Part shown: positions 1-7,017 of the stretch, one piece after another
How positions within the stretch are numbered: the first letter of the stretch is position 1
Layout of the letters: the number at the start of each line of letters is the position of its first letter
Source of the DNA: Claveliimonas intestinigallinarum
GTDB lineage: Bacteria > Bacillota > Clostridia > Lachnospirales > Lachnospiraceae
DNA: 15,438 bases
Direction of reading: 5' to 3'
NCBI GenBank assembly: GCA_019115145.1
Contig: DXED01000002.1
Span: 1 to 15,438, forward strand
Made by a program: the position numbers and the translations under genes
Notes under the pieces: generated by a model
The model's input: the letters and a program-made list of their open reading frames with translations, nothing else
What the model was told of the DNA's origin: nothing
Databases searched by the model: none

Positions 1-255
1 CCGAAACGGAGTCACTGGAATGTGGAATACTGCAATCAGGATATTCAAGAAATATACCATGAATTATTTGATGAGGCACTTGAAAGGTATAATGTAAAGC
101 AGACAAGGAAAGATCGAAAATCATTATGAAAAAATCCGTTCTGGAAAGCAGGAAAAACCATTTCATGAGATAATCCTTCAGATTGGAAATAAAAATGATA
201 TGGGAGCGGAAACGCCTGATGGACAGATTGCAGCAAGAATATTGGATGAATATAT
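1..255 (+). pseudogene. MobV/Pre-type relaxase (plasmid recombination enzyme), internal fragment, frameshifted
   Basis: This is a remnant of a mobilisation relaxase of the Pre/Mob (MobV) family, the plasmid recombination enzymes found on Firmicute plasmids and integrative elements. Frame 1 (from base 1) encodes NVEYCNQDIQEIYHELFDEA and then KQTRKDRK, and stops at 127-129. The family sequence resumes in frame 2 from about base 110 with KIENHYEKIRSGKQEKPFHE and IILQIGNKNDMGAETPDGQ, up to ILDEYM near base 255. These blocks match the region just before the catalytic HxH motif of the family, as I remember it. The start lies outside the window, and the metal-binding histidines and everything downstream are missing. 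The frame change is consistent with loss of a 2-mod-3 number of bases near 112-121, for example one copy of an 8-bp ATCGAAAA direct repeat. That detail is inference. The fragment is certainly non-functional as it stands. Confidence 0.82.
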
Positions 256-1427
256 GATATCTATATTGCAACGCCTGCAGCGAAAGCATGGTGTGAGACT
301 GGCGACGATTTGGATTTTGTGCGGATTCTTCATGCTCATATGCGTTTTGTAGGAGAGATGATTAAGGCCGCAGAAAGAGATGTTGTGCGAAATGATCTTT
401 ATGCTCAGGCAAAAGTATATGGGTTAAATACTGAAAAGGCCAGATGGATTGCAGGATTTTTACTTGAAGCAGGACTTTTGGAAGAACCTAGATATCTGCA
501 TTTAAGGGCTACATCGTTAGGAAAATGCTTTGTTGCTGAACTGCCCTTGGCAGAAGAGAATGCTTGTGAAACAACAGAAGAAATAAATAGGGACAATAAC
601 TGTATCGCTTCTTCTAACATGCTGATAGATAAAAATGAGCAGATTTTTGAACAGTTACACACAGCTTCAATTGATCCTAGCGCAGAAGGGAAGGCTTCTG
701 GAGTTGCATTTGAAGAAGCTATTGCCAATATCTTTAATTTTATGGGATTTGATGCAAAACGAATTGGTGGGTCAGGTGATACAGACGTAATTGTACGTTG
801 GAAAGACAATGAAGGAAAAAATATTATAGCGATAGTGGACGGTAAATCAAAATCCGGTGGAAGCGTATCTCATAGTGATATAAGTGATGTAGCAATAGAT
901 GCACATAAAGAAAAAAATAATGCAGAGTATGTAGCGATTATTGGGCCAGGATTTAGTGGAGATACCATACGAAACCATGCCCGCAAGAAAGGGTTTGCAT
1001 TAATTACGGATGCGGATTTAATTGAAATTGCAAGAATGTCTTGCTCATTGGGGTTAAGTTTACAAGAAATCGCTCTTATCTTTCAAGTTCCCGACGGACT
1101 TTCACGTCTTGAAGAACTTATAGCCATCCGGCAAAGGGAGATGGATATTATTACATATGTAGTTTCCATGTTTGAAAAGGAACAAGATATGCTGGGCAGC
1201 CTTTCTGCTCGCGATATGTATTATTATTGCGCAATACTGATGTTTCTCCATCCTTAGAAGAACTGTTGGATGTATTTGAAACGTTGGCGCAAAATGATAT
1301 AGGTGTCTTAGATCCAGTGAAGAGAGTATCCTCTGCCGAAAATATAACATATATATTGAAAAATGAAAAAAGAACAGTAAACAGACTTCGGGCATTGGCA
1401 CTTGCAATAGAAAAGGGATTGGGATAA
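256..1427 (+). pseudogene. 5'-truncated, frameshifted FokI/Mrr-like PD-(D/E)XK nuclease
   Basis: This looks like the C-terminal part of a restriction-type endonuclease. Frame 1 is open from base 250 and begins exactly where relaxase similarity ends, so any start such as TTG at 310 has no convincing ribosome binding site and is probably artefactual. Numbered from 310, the putative nuclease core is FEE (134-136), GGSGDTDVIV (153-162) and AIVDGKSKSGG (174-184). This is the E...D...DxK order of a PD-(D/E)XK fold, and the VDxKxxSGG pattern recalls the FokI cleavage domain. The preceding part (about 1-80) may be a winged-helix-like recognition domain; this is a guess. Frame 1 stops at 1257, while family-like helical sequence (RNTDVSPSLEELLDVFETL) continues in frame 3 from about 1227 to 1427. 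A small indel near TATTATTATTGCGC (1216-1229) therefore breaks the gene. There is no methyltransferase partner nearby. The stretch is AT-richer than the rest of the window, which suggests acquired DNA. Confidence 0.68.
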
Positions 1428-1643
1428 GGTACGAACCCTAGAAAAGAATAAAGGGAAAGCAAGTCGTGAAATTAAAAATAAGGCAGAGGTTTACAGTCAA
1501 TAATAAGAGGAATAAAAGGATAAATTTCGGCTACCAATGTTATGAGCGAAACGGATTATGCATATAGAATGGATAAAAGCGAATAAATAAAGCCAATCAT
1601 TCATAATCGGACAAATCTAAAAGCAAAGTTCGGGTAGTAAACA

Positions 1644-1683
1644 AAGAGCCTGAAATCCATTCAACAACGGATTTCAGGCTCTT
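1644..1683 (-). terminator. Intrinsic terminator after the QueG-like gene
   Basis: A perfect 15-bp inverted repeat (1644-1658 with 1669-1683, arm AAGAGCCTGAAATCC) encloses a 10-base loop. Read on the minus strand it lies 5 bases past the TAA stop of the QueG-like gene and is followed by TGTTTAC, a moderately U-rich tail. The 1428-1643 gap between the nuclease remnant and this hairpin is AT-rich, and I see no supportable gene in it. Confidence 0.75.
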
Positions 1684-1688
1684 AACAA

Positions 1689-2534
1689 TTAAGCTTGACG
1701 TTTACCCCTTCTCTCCGGTATCCCCCTTTCGCAGGGCACATCCACCTGGCACTTCCCGCAGCCGTAGCGCATCTTCTGACTTGGGCCGCAGACTGCCCGG
1801 GTATTTTCGTTTATATAGGCGGAGCAGAGTGTGTGATCCTTGCCAGCCAGACAGCCCTTTGTCCTGTCGATGGCCTGGGCCGGACAGTTGCGCTGGCATT
1901 TCCCGCACATGATGCAGTAGTCTGTGAGTCCCTCGTAGGGGCGTTCTGTAATGGGAAGAGCGCAGGAGGTAATGACGCTGCCAAAGCGGCCGGCTATGCC
2001 CTTCCGGGTGATGAGGCCCTTTGAGAGGCCAAAGGTTCCCAGGCCGCAGATGTAGGCTGCGTGCCGCTCTGACCAGTTGGACACGTAATCGGCCACCATT
2101 CGGAAGCGGGGATCCAGGGAGGGACAGACGGCCGCGTAGCCTTTCTCTTCCAGGATGGAGCACAGCTCTCGGCCCACGGCGGCTATCATCTCCTGGCCCT
2201 CGATGCGCCCGTGAAGCCACTCATCTGCCGGACGGATACCGGCTTTTGCATTAGCTCTGCGGACCTGGTCCGTGAAGGGGAAGAAGTAGGAGATCACGGT
2301 TCTGGCTCCGGGCAGCCAGTCCTCCGGCAGCAGGACATCCGGGTGCATGACCTGAGGCTTTTTCCACGTGTGGAAGAGTGGGTCATGGGCGTCCCCAAAG
2401 CCGAAGATGGGAGCGTCGTAAATGGGCATGCCGGCCAGCTCCTTTCGTATGGCATCCTCCGGCTTTATGCGGTTCCAGCCGCCGGCGAGGATTTTCTGCT
2501 CCAGCCTGTCTGTGATTTCTTTTTCTGTGATCAT
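1689..2534 (-). CDS. QueG-like double-cluster [4Fe-4S] protein (epoxyqueuosine reductase family relative)
   Basis: This is a 281-residue cytoplasmic iron-sulfur protein of the kind often labelled epoxyqueuosine reductase in Clostridia. The C-terminal half carries a ferredoxin-type cluster motif, YCIMCGKCQRNCPAQAI (Cys207, 210, 213, 217). It is followed by further cysteines (CLAGKDHTLC, then CGPSQKMRYGCGKCQ and DVPCERG) that would complete a second 4Fe-4S site. Upstream, ERHAAYICGLGTFGLSKGLI and GRFGSVITS form the conserved pre-cluster block. The N-terminal region differs from classical QueG, so tRNA queuosine reduction should not be assumed; another corrinoid- or Fe-S-dependent reductase role is possible. 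I chose the ATG at 2534 because a perfect AGGAGG sits 10 bases upstream (2545-2550). A TTG at 2588 with AGAGG nearby would add 18 residues. The gene is transcribed alone, diverging from the bile salt hydrolase gene. Confidence 0.8.
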   Translation of the reverse strand: MITEKEITDRLEQKILAGGWNRIKPEDAIRKELAGMPIYDAPIFGFGDAHDPLFHTWKKPQVMHPDVLLPEDWLPGARTVISYFFPFTDQVRRANAKAGIRPADEWLHGRIEGQEMIAAVGRELCSILEEKGYAAVCPSLDPRFRMVADYVSNWSERHAAYICGLGTFGLSKGLITRKGIAGRFGSVITSCALPITERPYEGLTDYCIMCGKCQRNCPAQAIDRTKGCLAGKDHTLCSAYINENTRAVCGPSQKMRYGCGKCQVDVPCERGIPERRGKRQA

Positions 2535-2721
2535 ATCCGCAGCACCTCCTGGTAAAAATTCATCTAAATGGATCTTCCTATACGTCAATATGAATATCCT
2601 CTTTCTATAAATATATCATATAAACAGAGAAAAATAGAAGACAAAGCTCTTCTGGTATGAGATCATGTATATGGATCATATGTACGGCAGATACTGAAAA
2701 TACAAAAAGGAGGCGGCAAGC

Positions 2722-3693
2722 ATGTGTACCTGTATCACATACGAAAATGGAGATTTTTATTTTGGGCGAAATCTGGACCTGGAGTATTCCTTTGGCGAAC
2801 GGGTGGTCATCACGCCGAGAAATTTTCCCCTCACATTCAAAAGGATGGAACAAATGAGTCATCATTACGGCATGATTGGCATGGCGGCGGTGATGAGAGA
2901 GTATCCCATGTACGCCGAGGCGGTCAACGAGAAAGGACTTGGTATGGCGGGGCTGAATTTCCCGGGAAATGCCGTCTATCCCAGGGAGAGTAAAAAGAAA
3001 TACCAGGTCACTCCCTACGAGGTGATCCCCTGGATACTGGGGCAGTGCTCCTCTGCGAGGGAGGCTGTGGAATATCTGAAGGAGACAGATCTGGTGGGCC
3101 TTCCCTTTGCGCCGGAGGTGCCCCTGGCGCCGCTGCATTTCATGCTGGCGGACCGGCAGGAGGCATGGGTGGCTGAGCCGATGGAGGAGGGGCTGGAGCT
3201 TTATGAAAATCCCTTCGGAGTGCTGACAAATAACCCGCCATTTCCCTTTCATCTCATGAATATACGGCAGTACATGAACCTGACAGCCCGGGCTCCGAAG
3301 AACCGGTTTGGCGAGGGGCTGGACATGGAGCCCTTCGGGCAGGGGATGGGAGCCATCGGACTTCCGGGGGACGCGTCTCCGGCCTCCAGGTTTGTGCGGG
3401 CCGCCTTCCTAAGATGGAACTCCAGGGCGCCCCGGGAGGAGTCGGCAAATGTGTCCCAGTTTTTCCATATCCTTGATAATGTGGCTATGGTGAGGGGGAT
3501 GGTCCTGACAGAGGAGGGGAGGGAGGACATCACCACCTACTCCTGCTGTGTCAACGCATGTACCGGAGTCTACTATTTCAAGACCTATGACAACCACAGG
3601 ATCCAGGCAGTGGATATGAGAAGAGAAGACATGAATGGAAGCGGGCTGATTTCCCATGAGCTGCCACTGGGGGAGGATATTCGGCTCCTGTAG
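2722..3693 (+). CDS. bsh: Bile salt hydrolase (choloylglycine hydrolase)
   Basis: This 323-residue Ntn hydrolase of the choloylglycine hydrolase family (EC 3.5.1.24) removes glycine or taurine from conjugated bile acids. All the expected active-site residues of the Clostridium perfringens enzyme can be placed: Cys2 (MCTCITY, exposed once Met1 is removed), Arg16 and Asp19 (FGRNLDLEYSF), Asn79 (AGLNFPGNA), Asn170 (GVLTNNPPF) and Arg223 (GLPGDASPASRFVRAAF). The closing block FFHILDNVAMVRG is also characteristic. The length is within a few residues of the family's usual 315-330. The start is secure: AAAGGAGG lies just upstream, and Met-Cys must be the N terminus for autocatalytic maturation. There is no signal peptide, so it is probably cytoplasmic. 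A penicillin V acylase is the main alternative, but the close likeness to known BSHs makes it less likely. It converges with the GGDEF gene, the stops only 2 bp apart. Confidence 0.95.
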   Translation: MCTCITYENGDFYFGRNLDLEYSFGERVVITPRNFPLTFKRMEQMSHHYGMIGMAAVMREYPMYAEAVNEKGLGMAGLNFPGNAVYPRESKKKYQVTPYEVIPWILGQCSSAREAVEYLKETDLVGLPFAPEVPLAPLHFMLADRQEAWVAEPMEEGLELYENPFGVLTNNPPFPFHLMNIRQYMNLTARAPKNRFGEGLDMEPFGQGMGAIGLPGDASPASRFVRAAFLRWNSRAPREESANVSQFFHILDNVAMVRGMVLTEEGREDITTYSCCVNACTGVYYFKTYDNHRIQAVDMRREDMNGSGLISHELPLGEDIRLL

Positions 3694-3695
3694 TC

Positions 3696-4812
3696 CTATG
3701 AAGGGTATGTGTCCAGCAGACAGTGGCAGTTTTTCCCCATTCCCTTGGCTGTGTAGAGAGCCTTGTCTGCCAGTCGGAACAGTTCATCGTAGGATTCTAT
3801 AAAGCCGCTGGAAATCCCGCATCCGATACTGCAGGTGATGTGAGTGCTTAATCCGGGAAGCTCGATTTCAGAAATCTGCCGGTGGATGGAGCGGCATTTC
3901 TTCTCAAGCATATCCTGTGTGAGCGCTCCGATGAGAAGGATCACGAACTCATCGCCTCCAAATCGTCCGACAATGTCAGTGGATCGGAAAAGCTCCGGAA
4001 GCCTGTTTCCGATGCGGCTCAGCAGCTGGTCGCCGGCATAGTGGCCCAGACTGTCGTTGACTGCCTTAAAATTGTCGATGTCAAAGATCAGGAGCGCGCA
4101 GGGGTGGGGAAGAGAGGAGATGTCTTTTTGCAGATAAGCCTTTACGGAATCCTCAAAAGCCTTTTTGTTTAAAATGTCAGAGAGAGCGTCCCGCTGGCTG
4201 AGCTGCTGGTATTGCAGCCTCAGGTCAAAATCCCTGGCCCGAAGGTGAAGAATCGTGTGCGCGATGACAAAGGAGAAGGCAATACCTACAATAGAGGCAA
4301 AAATATCATACTGTGCAATGAAGGCCATTTTGTAGGACAATGTCAGCGTAACGAAGAGCGCTTCAAAGCAGAAAATGAGCAGATAGCTCAGCCAGAGCGG
4401 CAGGATAAACATAGCGGGCAGCGCAAGGCAGAGGGGAGCAAAGAAGGATGCGGGAGCTTCCCTTGAAGTATATACATCAATGAGAATGATAAAGAAAGCG
4501 ACAACCACTTCAAAAACAATGCACAGGAAAGTTACAAAACGGAAATTCCCCCGCTTCAGCTTCTGATATAAAAGAGGAAATGAAGAATAATACCAATGAG
4601 GAGGGAAGGAACCAAAAATGCTGCGGCGTCATTTTCCACCCGGGGATAATCAGGGGAGTCAGCAGAAAAAACAGGAGAAGAAAGCCCACTGTGGACAGGC
4701 TGGCAAGCTGGAGAAGCCGCAGATTCTGCTGCGTGATTTCCGGAGATGCGGACTGAAAATACTGCCTTTTCTTTTCAACATCATTTTTAACGTATTGCTT
4801 TAAAGAAACCAT
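3696..4812 (-). pseudogene. Membrane GGDEF diguanylate cyclase, split by a one-base frameshift
   Basis: This is a polytopic membrane protein ending in a GGDEF domain that would make cyclic di-GMP from two GTP. Reading starts at ATG 4812 (GGAGGG just upstream) and gives a cytoplasmic N terminus and two hydrophobic segments, then runs out of frame and stops at 4510. The downstream frame (3696-4508, open further upstream) supplies the remaining hydrophobic segments, a FDIDNFKAVNDSLGHYAGD block and RFGGDEFVIL. An RSTD motif lies five residues before GGDEF, an intact inhibitory I-site (RxxD). Removing one G from the G5 run (minus strand of 4548-4552) restores a single 372-residue frame, EAEAG-NFRFVTFLC. 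The catalytic domain itself is undamaged, so the lesion may be recent, a sequencing error, or tolerated through internal initiation at GTG 4508. There is no EAL domain nearby. Confidence 0.82.
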
Positions 4813-4839
4813 AGCGCCCTCCGGTCTAATTTTGCTTAT

Positions 4840-4858
4840 ATTATATACCAATTAGGTA
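4840..4858 (-). promoter_or_regulatory. Likely -10 box plus operator-like dyad upstream of the GGDEF gene
   Basis: On the minus strand a consensus TATAAT (4845-4840) lies 27 bases before the start codon of the diguanylate cyclase. Directly upstream is a dyad, TACC-TAATT-GGTA (4858-4846), placed where a repressor could cover the spacer. I cannot identify a good -35 hexamer. The motif is seen in the sequence; the regulatory role is inference. Confidence 0.45.
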
Positions 4859-4964
4859 ATGAATGCTATATCATGAACGACAAGGTTTTGACAAGGCAGA
4901 GGAAGTTTAATAGTAAAAATGCCGGAGGCTTTCCGGTGTTTTGTGGATAAAATGCCGGCAATGT

Positions 4965-5205
4965 GATAAAATCAGAGGGCAAAGATAAAAACGCAACGTG
5001 GGAGCCCGTCTCCTGCAGAGCCGGTAGGTAGTCCGGCTGTGGCAGCTGGTGTAAAGGAGCCTGCCCGCAATCCCAAAAGGATCCAGCGGGATGTGAAAAG
5101 GCAGGTACAGAGCGCAGGGATAGGCACAAGAGCGCAGGTTTGAGCTGAAACAGCAGAAAAAGAAGGAGAAACATAAGGGCAGGTGACGCTGCCCGTTTTC
5201 TCTTT
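4965..5205 (+). ncRNA. Candidate structured leader RNA upstream of the GNAT gene
   Basis: The 420-base gap between the GGDEF and GNAT genes holds no convincing gene but several strong local hairpins. These are GGAG/CTCC around 5001-5013, AGCCGG/CCGGCT at 5019-5038 and GGCAG/CTGCC at 5041-5065. CCCGC/GCGGG with an inner ATCC/GGAT lies at 5064-5090. The series ends in an intrinsic terminator at 5177-5205, immediately before the acetyltransferase start. CTGCCC at 5061-5066 could pair with its own hairpin or with the 5' arm of the terminator (GGGCAG, 5177-5182), the usual geometry of a transcription attenuator. A weak -10 (GATAAA, 4965-4970, with an upstream TG) could start it, or TTGACA at 4888-4893. 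I do not recognise a known riboswitch class; cobalamin, c-di-GMP, T-box, FMN, lysine and guanidine consensus elements are absent. The alternative is unrelated intergenic DNA with a stray terminator. Confidence 0.4.
5177..5205 (+). terminator. Intrinsic terminator just before the GNAT gene
   Basis: GGGCAG (5177-5182) pairs perfectly with CTGCCC (5189-5194) across a 6-base loop and is followed by GTTTTCTCTTT on the plus strand. The tail ends 31 bases before the chosen GNAT start at 5236. Its position in front of a same-strand gene, not behind one, suggests attenuation. Confidence 0.65.
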
Positions 5206-5235
5206 GAGATGAAAAAAGCAAAGGAAGAGCAGAGG

Positions 5236-5820
5236 ATGACTGAGAAAAGAGCAGAGAATACGACTGAAAAAACGACCAGGAAGATGACCGTGAAGACGAC
5301 CGAAAAGGAAAGCGGCCGCACAGAAGAGCGGTTTGAGATCCGCCTGATCCGACGGCCGGAGGTCCGGGAGGCAGCGGAGGCAGAGCGGCTGTGTTTCCCG
5401 CCCAATGAGGCGGGGACCAGGGAGGTCGTAAAGGCCAGGGCCACCCTGGCGGGGGAGCAGTTCCTGGTGGCTGTGGACAGGGAGACGGGAAGGCTGGCGG
5501 GCTATCTGAACGGCCTTGTGACAGACGAGTCCACCCTGCGGGATGAATTTTTTAAGCAGACAGACCTCCATGACCCGGAAGGAGACAATGTCATGGTCCT
5601 CAGCCTGGGAGTTTTGCCGCAGTACCGCCGTCAGGGGCTGGCCTCGGAGCTGATGGCCTGCTATGTCAGGCAGGAGCGGGAGCGTGGCCGCAGGATGCTT
5701 ATCCTGACCTGTCTGGAGGAAAAGGTGGGCATGTACCTGAAGATGGGATTTGAGGACGGGGGTATGTCCCAGTCCTGCTGGGGCGGCGAGAGCTGGCATG
5801 AGATGACATATATCCTGTGA
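5236..5820 (+). CDS. GNAT family N-acetyltransferase
   Basis: This is a 194-residue acetyl-CoA-dependent acetyltransferase of the GNAT superfamily. Motif A is clear: VMVLSLGVLPQYRRQGLASE, in which R131-R-Q-G134-L-A136 is the R/Q-x-x-G-x-A pyrophosphate-binding loop. It is followed by the C-terminal block KVGMYLKMGFEDGG. The overall shape (AERLCFPPNEAG near the start, a late FxDGG) recalls small AANAT-like GNATs that acetylate amines, but the substrate cannot be told from sequence. The first 30 residues are a low-complexity Thr/Lys/Glu tail with several possible starts. I chose ATG 5236 because AAGGA lies 10 bases upstream; ATG 5209 would overlap the terminator tail and lacks a ribosome binding site. 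ATG 5284 is a shorter option. Expression may depend on read-through of the upstream terminator. Confidence 0.85.
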   Translation: MTEKRAENTTEKTTRKMTVKTTEKESGRTEERFEIRLIRRPEVREAAEAERLCFPPNEAGTREVVKARATLAGEQFLVAVDRETGRLAGYLNGLVTDESTLRDEFFKQTDLHDPEGDNVMVLSLGVLPQYRRQGLASELMACYVRQERERGRRMLILTCLEEKVGMYLKMGFEDGGMSQSCWGGESWHEMTYIL

Positions 5821-5872
5821 CAAAACATAACTTGCAGTTAAAAAAACTTCCTGAAAATTAAGAACCGTTCAA

Positions 5873-5901
5873 TATACATCCTGATATCCGTCTGCTACAA
5901 T
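5873..5901 (+). promoter_or_regulatory. Promoter of the XRE regulator operon
   Basis: TATACA (5873-5878), a 17-base spacer and TACAAT (5896-5901) form a sound housekeeping-sigma promoter. It lies 48 bases before the regulator's start codon and beyond the stop of the GNAT gene. Confidence 0.6.
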
Positions 5902-5949
5902 AACAGTAGTGAAGGCCTTCGCAATAAAAACGAGGAGGAACAGACTGTT

Positions 5950-6999
5950 ATGCATGTTATGCAGATGAACGATGTGATACGAAGAAAGCGCAGGGAGCTT
6001 GGTCTCACCCAGGAGCAGGTGGCGGAGTATCTGGGGGTGTCGGCCCCTGCTGTGAACAAGTGGGAGAGCGGCGCCACCTACCCGGACATTTCCCTTGTCC
6101 CCGCCCTGGCCCGGCTTCTGAAGTCAGACCCCAACACGCTGATGTGCTTTCGGGAGAGCCTGACCCGGGAGGAGATGGCAAAAGAGATGAATGAGGTGGC
6201 CCGGATTTCCCAGGAGGAGGGGGTAGAGGCAGCCGTCGACCGGGTCAGGGACCTGGCGGAGGAATATCCCTCCTGCGGGGAGCTCCTGTACCAGCTGGCT
6301 ACCATGTTGCGGGGACTTGTGATCCTTAGGACGGCGGGAGACGACCAGCGGCAGGAGTGCCAGGAATATGCGGTCCGGCTGTATGAGAGGGCGGTAAAAT
6401 GCGATGACCCTGTGTTCGCGGACCGCGCCAGATATGCGCTGGCCTCCCTCTGTATCCAGGAGGAGGACTATGAGAAGGCGGGGGAATACCTGCAGCGCCT
6501 TCCCGAGTACAGCTCGCTGGACAAGAGGCAGCTGCAGATTTCCATGTATATGAAGCAGGAGAAAAATGAGGAGGCCGCCAGGCTGATCGAGCAGAAGCTG
6601 AACGGCTCCATCATAGAGGTCTATCTGCTTCTCGACAATCTGGCCACTGTGGCCGCGCGGGAGGGTGACCGGGAGCGGGCCCGGGAGATCGCCGGCTACG
6701 GGCGGAAGGTGATGGAGGTCTGGCAGTGGGATTACAGCGGTCTGTCCCTGGAATTTACGGTGGCCGTGGAGGAGAGGGACGGGGACCGCTGCGTGGAGCT
6801 GCTGCGGGAGATGCTGGACTCCCTGTCCAGACCACGGGATATGGAAAAATCTTTCCTTTTTGCCCACATTGCCACGAAGGAGCTGGACCCGGATCTTGGA
6901 GGGCAGATAAAGGATGCCCTCATGACGGCCATTGAGAAGAATGAGCAGTACGCATTTTTAAGGGAAAGAGAAGATTTTCAGGAGCTTGTCAGGAGTTAA
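5950..6999 (+). CDS. XRE-family transcriptional regulator with TPR-like C-terminal region
   Basis: This is a 349-residue cytoplasmic regulator. Residues about 7-62 form a Cro/C1-type helix-turn-helix, with the hallmark run LTQEQVAEYLGVSAPAVNKW followed by ESGATYPDISLVPALARLL. From about residue 75 the protein is all helical, with repeated two-helix units (for example EEDYEKAGEYLQRLPEY and KQEKNEEAARLIEQKL) in the manner of TPR sensor regulators that bind a peptide or partner protein. The start at 5950 is supported by GAGGAGG at 5932-5938; internal ATGs at 5959 and 5965 are close alternatives. It has its own promoter and is followed after 18 bases by the esterase gene, so it may control that gene or itself. 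The ligand and targets are unknown. Confidence 0.88.
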   Translation: MHVMQMNDVIRRKRRELGLTQEQVAEYLGVSAPAVNKWESGATYPDISLVPALARLLKSDPNTLMCFRESLTREEMAKEMNEVARISQEEGVEAAVDRVRDLAEEYPSCGELLYQLATMLRGLVILRTAGDDQRQECQEYAVRLYERAVKCDDPVFADRARYALASLCIQEEDYEKAGEYLQRLPEYSSLDKRQLQISMYMKQEKNEEAARLIEQKLNGSIIEVYLLLDNLATVAAREGDRERAREIAGYGRKVMEVWQWDYSGLSLEFTVAVEERDGDRCVELLREMLDSLSRPRDMEKSFLFAHIATKELDPDLGGQIKDALMTAIEKNEQYAFLREREDFQELVRS

Positions 7000-7017
7000 G
7001 AGAGAGGTGACAGAGAC

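Noticed and set aside
1541..1590. A 14-codon ORF (MSETDYAYRMDKSE) in the gap after the nuclease remnant
   Set aside because: It has no ribosome binding site and nothing beyond chance length; possibly mobile-element debris.
2661..2690. Imperfect tandem GATCAT repeats upstream of bsh as an operator
   Set aside because: Two loosely similar 13-base units in AT-rich DNA are too weak to support a binding site.
4860..5210. c-di-GMP, cobalamin or T-box riboswitch in the GGDEF-GNAT gap
   Set aside because: The conserved cores of these classes are not found; only generic hairpins and a terminator are supported.
4972..5823. Long minus-strand reading frame opposite the GNAT gene
   Set aside because: It is a mirror of the GNAT codons with no domain, no start signal and a terminator inside it.
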